From a bacterium (GTDB lineage: Bacteria > Armatimonadota > Fimbriimonadia > Fimbriimonadales > GBS-DC), in NCBI GenBank assembly GCA_029335935.2, contig JARJMV020000059.1, positions 1 to 11,463 on the forward strand: DNA of 11,463 bases, in the 5' to 3' direction. The position numbers and the translations under genes are program-made. Positions 6,151 through 11,463 of the stretch are shown here, piece by piece. The notes beneath the pieces were generated by a model. That model saw only the letters and a list, made by a program, of their open reading frames with translations. It did not search any database and was not told the origin of the DNA. Numbering within the stretch: position 1 is the first letter of the stretch; the number at the start of each line of letters is the position of its first letter.

Positions 6151-8852
6151 ATCCCCTCCACCGCTAACTTGGGGTTGCGAAGCCACTTATGCGCTTCGAC
6201 AACCCCCACCACACTCAACGCAACCAGCGCGCTCCGCACCCACGCCTCTAACTCTATCGGCTCCACACGCAAAACAAACTGCGTCGGGGGCAAGTAGAGC
6301 GCGAGCGCGTGGATTGTGAGCGCGCTCAGCGCCGCCAGCAGCAAAAACGGGTTGCGCAGCGGGCTGAGCAGAAACGCTGAGCGGAACTCGGAACGCGAGT
6401 TGCCCACATGGAAGTTCTGGAACAGCACCATCGTGGTCAGCGCGACGGTCTGCGCGCGGGTGAGCGAGTCGGTTTGCTCATACTCGTAGTGGAACAGCCA
6501 CAGCGTCGCGATTGCTATCAAGATACCCACAATCACCGTGCGCTCCCACAGCAGGTTCGAGATAACGCCCTCGTTGCGCGGGCGCGGATGCTGGCGCATG
6601 ATGCTCTTGTCGCCCGGCTCGAACGCCATCGCCACATCCTGCAAGCCGTTGGTAACCAGGTTCAGCCACAGCAGCTGTGCGGGCAACATCGGCATCGGCA
6701 TCGCCAGCATGACGGCGAACAGGAACATCAGGATAGACCCTGCGCCTGTGGAGATGAGGAAGAAGGTGGCGTTGCGCACATTTTTGAAGGCGACGCGCCC
6801 CTCCTCGACGGCGTTGCGGATGCTCACGAAGTTGTCGTCTGCCAGTACGATGTCGGCGGCTTCGCGGGCGACATCCGTGCCGCTTTTGCCCATCGCCACG
6901 CCGACATCGGCGGCGCGTAGCGCGGGCGCGTCGTTCACGCCGTCGCCCGTTACCGCCACCGTCTCGCTGTTCGCCTGCAACGCTTTCACCACGCGCAGCT
7001 TGTGTTCAGGCGACACACGCGCGAACACATTCACGGTGCGCACGCGCTCGCGCAGCTCCGCGTCGGTGAGGCGTTCCATCTCCGCGCCGGTAATCACTTC
7101 CGCGTCGGGCGGGGCGATATGCAGTTGGGCGGCAATCGCGCGGGCAGTAGCGGCGTGGTCGCCCGTAATCATCAGCACGCGAATACCTGCTTGACGACAC
7201 TCGTCAATTGCCTCCAACACGCCGCGCCGCGGGGGATCCATCATGCCCACCAGCCCGATGAAGACCAAATCGGACGGTTCGGGCACGCCTGTGCGCGTCT
7301 CGGCGCGTTCAGCGCAGCGGCGATACGCCAGCCCCAGCACGCGCAGCCCGCGCTCTGCCATGGATTGGGCATGGCTCATCACCTCTTCCTGCGCTTCCTG
7401 ATTGAGGGGGAGCTCGCCGTCGGGGGTGAGCCAGCGCGTCGCCATGCGCAGCACGCGCTCGGGCGCGCCCTTCACGAACATCCACTGCTCGTCGCCGCGC
7501 TCGCGAATACTTGCAGAGTATTGCAACTCTGGCTCGAACGGAATCTCACCCACAACGGGATGCCGCTCGCGCCACTCGTCGTGATGGAAGCCCGCCTTGA
7601 GCGCGGCGATGAGCAGCGCGGCTTCCGTCGGGTCGCCGTGAATCTCGTATTCATCCTCGCCCACGCGCCGCACCTGCGCCTCGTTCGTCAGCACGGAGGT
7701 TAGCAACGCCAGCACGAACGGATGTTCATCGTTGCGGGGAATATCCTGCGCTTGGAGTTCGCTAATCCGATACCACTCGCCTGCCGTCCAATACTCCTGC
7801 ACGGTCATGCGGTTCTCAGTGAGCGTGCCTGTCTTGTCCGAGCCGATGACGGTGGTGCTGCCGAGCGTTTCGACGGCGTGCAGGCGTCGCACCAGCGCGT
7901 TGCGTTTCGCCATCGCGCTCACGCGCAGGGCGAGCGTGATGGTCAGCACGATGGGCAACCCTTCGGGCACAGCGGCGACCGCGACGCCCACGATGATTTT
8001 GAACATCTCCACCACGCTGTTGCCCAGCGCCAGTCCCATCCCGAAGATGACCGCGCAGCTGACGCCGATGACCAGCCCCACGATGTGCGCGAAGCGGCGC
8101 ATGCGCTGCTGTAGGGGCGTCTCGTCGATGCGTTGCTCGCGCATCTGCTCCGCGATTTTGCCCAGCTCCGTGCGCTCGCCTGTAGCCACGACATACCCAC
8201 GCCCGCGCCCCGAAACCACAATCGAACCCGAATAGAGCATGCTCGCGCGGTCGGCAATCGGCGTCTCCTCTGGCACGGGGGCGACCTGCTTGTAGACAGG
8301 AACCGACTCGCCTGTCAGCAGCGACTCGTCCACCTGTAGCGCGGTCGCCTGAAATAGACGGATGTCGGCAGGCACGCGCACGCCCGACTCCAGCACCACC
8401 ACATCGCCCGGCACCAACTCGCGGCTTTCGATGTCGTGTTCCGCGCCGTCTCGAATCACCCGCGCGTGCGGCGCAGTGAGCTGCATCAGCGCACGCACCG
8501 ATTTCTCCGCGCGAAACTCCTGAATGAAGCCTATCGTGGCGTTGAGGATGAGCACCGCGGCGATAACGCCCGTGTCGATATACTCGCCGAGCAAGAGCGT
8601 GACTACTGCCGCGGCCAGCAGGATGTAGATAAGCGGGCTTTTGAACTGGTGCAGGATCAGCTCAGGGATGCTGATTGGCTTGATGGTTTCCAGTTCGTTA
8701 TAGCCGTCCTGTTGGAGCCGTCGCTGCGCCTCCTGCAGGCTTAGCCCCTGCTCGCCCGTGCGGAGACGCTCCGCCGTTTGCTCTGGCGTCAGCGCGTGGG
8801 GAGCGAACTGTATAGATAATTGCTCAGGCGTTTCAACCAGTGGGTTATTCAT
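6147..8852 (-). CDS. P2-type cation-transporting ATPase (SERCA/PMR1-like, altered cation site)
   Basis: A 901-residue P-type pump that moves cations across the inner membrane using ATP. Order: N-terminal cation-ATPase domain, actuator LLTGES at 178-183, TM4 PEGLP at 296-300 with Glu297, phosphorylation DKTGTLT with Asp339, nucleotide-binding KGAPER at 461-466, MITGDH near 562-567, hinge TGDGVNDAP at 635-643, TM5/TM6 and a four-helix C-terminus. Architecture is that of Ca2+ pumps, but TM5 and TM6 ligand positions differ (Gly703, Ser706, Asn735 where SERCA has Asn768, Glu771, Asp800), so I do not name the ion. The ATG at 8852 is preferred over the one at 8870, because GGGAGGT lies 7 nt before 8852 and overlaps the upstream ATG. 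No C-type metal-binding domain is seen. It follows metY after 59 nt and may share its transcript. Confidence 0.92.
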   Translation of the reverse strand: MNNPLVETPEQLSIQFAPHALTPEQTAERLRTGEQGLSLQEAQRRLQQDGYNELETIKPISIPELILHQFKSPLIYILLAAAVVTLLLGEYIDTGVIAAVLILNATIGFIQEFRAEKSVRALMQLTAPHARVIRDGAEHDIESRELVPGDVVVLESGVRVPADIRLFQATALQVDESLLTGESVPVYKQVAPVPEETPIADRASMLYSGSIVVSGRGRGYVVATGERTELGKIAEQMREQRIDETPLQQRMRRFAHIVGLVIGVSCAVIFGMGLALGNSVVEMFKIIVGVAVAAVPEGLPIVLTITLALRVSAMAKRNALVRRLHAVETLGSTTVIGSDKTGTLTENRMTVQEYWTAGEWYRISELQAQDIPRNDEHPFVLALLTSVLTNEAQVRRVGEDEYEIHGDPTEAALLIAALKAGFHHDEWRERHPVVGEIPFEPELQYSASIRERGDEQWMFVKGAPERVLRMATRWLTPDGELPLNQEAQEEVMSHAQSMAERGLRVLGLAYRRCAERAETRTGVPEPSDLVFIGLVGMMDPPRRGVLEAIDECRQAGIRVLMITGDHAATARAIAAQLHIAPPDAEVITGAEMERLTDAELRERVRTVNVFARVSPEHKLRVVKALQANSETVAVTGDGVNDAPALRAADVGVAMGKSGTDVAREAADIVLADDNFVSIRNAVEEGRVAFKNVRNATFFLISTGAGSILMFLFAVMLAMPMPMLPAQLLWLNLVTNGLQDVAMAFEPGDKSIMRQHPRPRNEGVISNLLWERTVIVGILIAIATLWLFHYEYEQTDSLTRAQTVALTTMVLFQNFHVGNSRSEFRSAFLLSPLRNPFLLLAALSALTIHALALYLPPTQFVLRVEPIELEAWVRSALVALSVVGVVEAHKWLRNPKLAVEGI

Positions 8853-8859
8853 AGCGGGT

Positions 8860-8866
8860 ACCTCCC
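8860..8866 (-). promoter_or_regulatory. Shine-Dalgarno site that sets the ATPase start
   Basis: GGGAGGT on the minus strand, 7 nt before the ATG at 8852. It touches the alternative ATG at 8868-8870, which would have no ribosome site in a proper position. This decides for the 901-residue protein. Confidence 0.75.
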
Positions 8867-8911
8867 TCATGGTAGAGGATACCCTACTCGGCGTGCGCCC
8901 CTGTCACTCGA

Positions 8912-10216
8912 TTAGTCCTTATCGATGCCCCACAGCGCTTGGTCTAAGTCCCATAGCAGGTCTTCGAGGGTTTCCAGCCCGACGGAGAGCCGTATCATTT
9001 CGGGACCGATGCCTGCGAGGCGCAGCTCCTCGTCGCTGAGCTGTTGGTGGGTGGTGGATGCGGGGTGGATGACGAGGCTACGCACATCGCCCACATTGGC
9101 TAAGTGCGAGAACAGATGCAGGTTTCGGATGAACTGCTTGCCTGCCTCGCGTGGGTGAGTGCCCATCGGTGGCTTGATGCCGAACGCGAACACGGCGCCG
9201 GGGCCGCGGGGTGTATATTTCTGCGCGAGGTGATGGTCGGGGTGGTCGGGCAGTCCTGGGTAGGCGACCCACGCCACGCGCGGATGTTCCGCCAGAAACC
9301 GCGCGGCCGTCTGCGCGTTTGCCACATGGCGCTCCATCCGCACCGAGAGCGTCTCCAGCCCCTGCAGCAGCAAGAAGGCGTTGAACGGCGAGAGGCACGC
9401 TCCGACATCGCGTAGTGTCTCCGCACGCAGTTTCATCAGGAACCCGTAGTGCCCGAAGGTCTCGTAGAACTTCAGCCCGTGATACGCGCCCGATGGCTCG
9501 GCAATCGTCGGGATGTGGCTATAGTCGAACTTGCCCGACTCCACCACTACGCCCGCGATCGTGGTACCGTGTCCACCGAGAAACTTTGTGGCGGAATGGA
9601 CCACAATCGTCGCCCCCCACTCGATCGGGCGACACAGGTACGGTGTGGCGAAGGTGTTGTCCACAATCAGCGGGATGCGATGGGCGTTCGCCAACTGCGC
9701 GAGCCGTTCGATATCCAGAACGCTCCCTTTGGGGTTACCGATAGTCTCGCCGTACAGGGCGCGGGTTCGCGGCGTGATGGCCGATTCCCACGCTTCGAAA
9801 TCGTTGGGAGCTACGAACTTAACGGTCACGCCCATCTTTTTGAAGGTGTGGGTGAATTGCGTCGTTGTGCCGCCGTACAGGTGCGCCGAGCTGACGATTT
9901 CGTCGCCGGGTTGCAGCAATGTGTAGAAGGTGAGGAACTGCGCTGCCATACCGCTCGCAGTCGCCACCGCGCCCGTGCCCCCCTCCAGCGACGCCATCCG
10001 CTCCTCGAACACGGCGTTGGTAGGGTTCATGATGCGCGTGTAGATGTTGCCGTACTGTTTGAGCTCAAACAGCTGCGCGGCGTGGTCAGGGTCGTCGAAC
10101 ACGAACGAGGTGGTCTGATAGATGGGCACAGCGCGTGCGCCTGTGTAAGGATCGGGGATATGCCCCGCGTGCAACATACGGGTCTCAAAACCGAACTCGC
10201 GCGGTGAACGGCTCAT
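8912..10216 (-). CDS. metY: O-acetylhomoserine sulfhydrylase (aminocarboxypropyltransferase)
   Basis: A 434-residue PLP enzyme of the Cys/Met metabolism family; it makes homocysteine from O-acetylhomoserine and sulfide in the cytoplasm (direct sulfhydrylation route of methionine synthesis). Seen: YTRIMNPTNAVFEERMASLEGG at about 59-80, IVDNTFATPYLCRP at 184-197 with Asp186 for the pyridine nitrogen, the PLP Lys211 in HSATKFLGGHG, HPASTTHQQLSDEE at 384-397 and Arg409 for the substrate carboxylate. The length and the extra loops after Lys211 fit MetY better than cystathionine gamma-synthase, which is about 380-400 residues. I choose the ATG at 10216 (MSRSPREFGF); the longer frame back to 10411 runs over the L,D-transpeptidase gene and has no family match. 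TACACT 6 nt before the ATG suggests a leaderless transcript. No metX is in view. Confidence 0.94.
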   Translation of the reverse strand: MSRSPREFGFETRMLHAGHIPDPYTGARAVPIYQTTSFVFDDPDHAAQLFELKQYGNIYTRIMNPTNAVFEERMASLEGGTGAVATASGMAAQFLTFYTLLQPGDEIVSSAHLYGGTTTQFTHTFKKMGVTVKFVAPNDFEAWESAITPRTRALYGETIGNPKGSVLDIERLAQLANAHRIPLIVDNTFATPYLCRPIEWGATIVVHSATKFLGGHGTTIAGVVVESGKFDYSHIPTIAEPSGAYHGLKFYETFGHYGFLMKLRAETLRDVGACLSPFNAFLLLQGLETLSVRMERHVANAQTAARFLAEHPRVAWVAYPGLPDHPDHHLAQKYTPRGPGAVFAFGIKPPMGTHPREAGKQFIRNLHLFSHLANVGDVRSLVIHPASTTHQQLSDEELRLAGIGPEMIRLSVGLETLEDLLWDLDQALWGIDKD

Positions 10217-10222
10217 GCACAG

Positions 10223-10228
10223 AGTGTA
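10223..10228 (-). promoter_or_regulatory. -10 box 6 nt from the metY start codon
   Basis: On the minus strand GGTACACTCTGTGC precedes ATG. It agrees at 12 of 14 positions with GGTATACTCTGAGC before the methyltransferase at 11037. No Shine-Dalgarno site lies between box and ATG. No clear -35 hexamer. Confidence 0.5.
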
Positions 10229-10251
10229 CCTGAAGTGGTTGAGCGCGCGGG

Positions 10252-10890
10252 TTATGGCGAAATTCGCACAGGCGTCCCGATGGGCAGCAACATATACAGC
10301 AGCTCCACATCCTCGTCGCGCAGGGCGATGCAGCCGAGCGTCCAGTCGCGTCCGACACCACCACCGTGAATGCCTATCGCGCCACCCAGCGGCGTATCCC
10401 ACGGTGGGCACACGCCCGACTGAATCGCGCGTTGGATTGCCTGATACTGCGTTTCGCTAATCTGCCCCTGCGCTTTGCCACGCACTGCGTCTTTGAGTGC
10501 AGGATAGCTCAGCCCCAGAAAGAGGTAGAAGCGTCGGCTGGGGTGCTTTTCACACACATAGTAGTCGCCTTCGGGGGTCTTGCGGTCGCCCTCGCGCACC
10601 TTGTCGCCTACGGCAGCGCGGCTCAGCGCGATCGGGAACTCGGCAATCGGCTTGCCCTGTTCCAGCAGGTAGAGTTTGCGTGCGCGTTTTTCGATGCGCA
10701 CGCTCGGCTGCTGCAGCGGGTAGGCGACGCCTTGGGCGTTGCAGAACGCGCGCGCCTTAGTTCCCAAACGCGCCCAATCGGGCGCAGGGGCCGGTAGCCA
10801 GCGCAGCTCGCGTGCGATTGCCCACACGCCGACTATCAGCAGGCAGAGCATGCCCAAAACCAGCCACTTCCCGCGACGGCGGACAGCCAT
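10252..10890 (-). CDS. L,D-transpeptidase, YkuD/ErfK family, membrane-anchored
   Basis: A 212-residue periplasm- or wall-facing enzyme expected to form 3-3 peptidoglycan cross-links or attach proteins to the wall. The N-terminus is MAVRRRGK then a hydrophobic stretch at about 9-26 (signal anchor). The YkuD domain runs from about residue 65 (VRIEKRARKLYLLEQG) to the end: KTPEGDYYV at 104-112, IHGGGVG with His175, and TLGCIALRDEDVELLY with catalytic Cys187 at the usual position. Length is short but complete. The ATG at 10890 is chosen since GAGGTGG lies about 8 nt upstream and the positive charge plus helix form a proper signal; the longer frame from 10983 would bury the signal. metY follows after 35 nt in the same direction. 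Exact substrate unknown. Confidence 0.93.
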   Translation of the reverse strand: MAVRRRGKWLVLGMLCLLIVGVWAIARELRWLPAPAPDWARLGTKARAFCNAQGVAYPLQQPSVRIEKRARKLYLLEQGKPIAEFPIALSRAAVGDKVREGDRKTPEGDYYVCEKHPSRRFYLFLGLSYPALKDAVRGKAQGQISETQYQAIQRAIQSGVCPPWDTPLGGAIGIHGGGVGRDWTLGCIALRDEDVELLYMLLPIGTPVRISP

Positions 10891-10999
10891 TATGCACCAC
10901 CTCGCCTCTATAAGTTTCGGATGCTGGGCGCATTGATGTTGCTGATTCCCTGCCAGCGGCGCTGCGCGTCCCACGCACCTCAAGCCGTCCCACGCGCCG

Positions 11000-11005
11000 A
11001 TTATA
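11000..11005 (-). promoter_or_regulatory. TATAAT -10 box reading toward the L,D-transpeptidase
   Basis: Minus strand GGTATAATCG, the same decamer as before the M32 gene. Initiation near 10993 would leave a leader of about 100 nt before the ATG at 10890. A second candidate, TATAGA, lies about 20 nt before that ATG (minus strand, near 10908-10913), so the true start is open. Confidence 0.5.
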
Positions 11006-11023
11006 CCTCGCTCTGTTGCGTGG

Positions 11024-11029
11024 TATACT
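11024..11029 (+). promoter_or_regulatory. TATACT -10 box 7 nt from the methyltransferase start codon
   Basis: GGTATACTCTGAGCG then ATG. Initiation about 7 nt past the box falls on the A of the start codon or the base before it, so the mRNA should be leaderless. There is no Shine-Dalgarno site. The box faces away from the TATAAT at 11000-11005, with 18 bp between. Confidence 0.6.
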
Positions 11030-11036
11030 CTGAGCG

Positions 11037-11463
11037 ATGCTACCCTACCTCGAGATTGAGAACCCTGAGTGCCGTTTGTACAACGCCGATGTGCTGACGG
11101 CGGACATCATTCCGCCTGAGTCGGTCGATCTCATCGTCACTTCACCTCCTTACAATGTGGAGGTGGTCTACGGCACGCACTCGGATGACTTGAGCTACGC
11201 CGAGTACCTTGAGTTTTGCGGCGCGTGGCTAAGTCGGTGCTACCAGTGGCTCAAGTCCGATGGGCGGTTTTGCCTCAACATCCCGCTGGATAAGAATCGC
11301 GGCGGTCAGCAGAGCGTGGGCGCGGATGTGACCACGCTGGCAAAGCGAATCGGGTTCCAGTATCACTCCACAATCGTCTGGAACGAGGGCAACATCTCGC
11401 GCCGCACGGCGTGGGGGTCGTGGCTTAGCGCGTCCGCGCCCTATGTGATTGCGCCCGTGGAGC
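11037..11463 (+). CDS. DNA methyltransferase (N6-adenine or N4-cytosine, TSPPYN type), 3' end cut
   Basis: The first 142 residues of a site-specific DNA methylase of the N6/N4 MTase family. The catalytic motif IV TSPPYN is at residues 35-40, followed by a YAEYLEFCGAWLSRCYQWLKSDGRFCLNIP block and TIVWNEGN...TAWGSWLSASAPYVI near the edge, both typical of type II amino-methyltransferases. The AdoMet motif I (FxGxG) is not yet seen, so it should come later, as in the beta-class order. Thus it methylates an exocyclic amino group; target site and base cannot be told here. Whether it has a restriction partner or is a lone regulatory methylase is hidden beyond 11463. The start is fixed by the -10 box 7 nt upstream and by the fit of the first motif. 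Confidence 0.9.
   Translation, partial: MLPYLEIENPECRLYNADVLTADIIPPESVDLIVTSPPYNVEVVYGTHSDDLSYAEYLEFCGAWLSRCYQWLKSDGRFCLNIPLDKNRGGQQSVGADVTTLAKRIGFQYHSTIVWNEGNISRRTAWGSWLSASAPYVIAPVE

Noticed and set aside
7002..7703. Long plus-strand frames antisense to the ATPase (also 6408-6920 and 7732-8235)
   Set aside because: His/Arg- or Ser-rich mirror translations of a gene with all P-type ATPase motifs.
9449..10207. 252-codon plus-strand frame antisense to metY
   Set aside because: Mirror frame; metY on the other strand has all PLP-enzyme motifs.
10217..10411. N-terminal extension of MetY by 65 residues
   Set aside because: It runs over the end of the L,D-transpeptidase gene and has no homology character; the ATG at 10216 has a -10 box 6 nt away.
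10757..10993. GTG-started 78-codon frame 6 nt after TATAAT, overlapping the L,D-transpeptidase start
   Set aside because: The spacing fits a leaderless start, but the product looks like noise and the frame overlaps the signal anchor of a clear gene. Kept only as the likely transcription start of that gene.

Overview
The window is a GC-rich bacterial chromosome segment carrying mostly housekeeping genes. The best taxonomic clue is the prepilin-like protein at 5098-5907. It has an N-terminal methylation motif, a [16 protein letters not shown] stretch and a C-terminal H-X9-DG motif, and it is followed by a tiny membrane protein with a proline-rich tail. That combination is typical of Armatimonadota (Fimbriimonadales-like, often thermophilic). 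This placement is an inference from protein style, not a database match. No phage, IS element, CRISPR array or rRNA is visible.

Layout. 1-680 (minus): 5' part of anmK, which runs off the left edge. 681-902: leader or intergenic DNA with several inverted repeats and a TATAAT box. 903-2411 (minus): M32 carboxypeptidase. 2460-2762 (plus): small three-helix membrane protein resembling DUF5658. 2759-3928 (minus): deoB phosphopentomutase. 3925-4680 (minus): a UvrA-like gene that stops after 251 codons. 4688-4761 (minus): tRNA-Gly(TCC) with a good sigma70-type promoter. 4762-5097: regulatory intergenic region with a 5' stem-loop before the pilin gene. 5098-6150 (plus): prepilin-like gene and small partner. 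6147-8852 (minus): P2-type cation ATPase. 8912-10216 (minus): metY sulfhydrylase. 10252-10890 (minus): L,D-transpeptidase. 11037-11463 (plus): start of a DNA methyltransferase, cut by the right edge.

How the genes relate. There is no obvious single pathway. AnmK (muropeptide recycling) and the L,D-transpeptidase (peptidoglycan cross-linking) both concern the cell wall. DeoB, MetY and the M32 peptidase are metabolic. tRNA-Gly, the uvrA fragment and deoB form one apparent co-directional transcript with almost no spacing. The pilin and its partner form a second operon.

Most notable observations: (1) the UvrA-like protein keeps only the N-terminal Walker A region and the UvrB-binding domain, lies 7 nt after a tRNA and overlaps deoB by ATGA; (2) several genes have a -10 box only 6-9 nt before the start codon, suggesting leaderless mRNAs, while the pilin and the ATPase have classic Shine-Dalgarno sites; (3) two convergent gene pairs overlap by exactly the 4 nt of their stop codons; (4) the cation ATPase lacks several Ca2+-ligand residues of the SERCA family; (5) structured leaders precede the pilin gene and anmK. 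I did not find an evident new multi-gene defence or biosynthetic system. The split or truncated UvrA is the strongest candidate for something undescribed.
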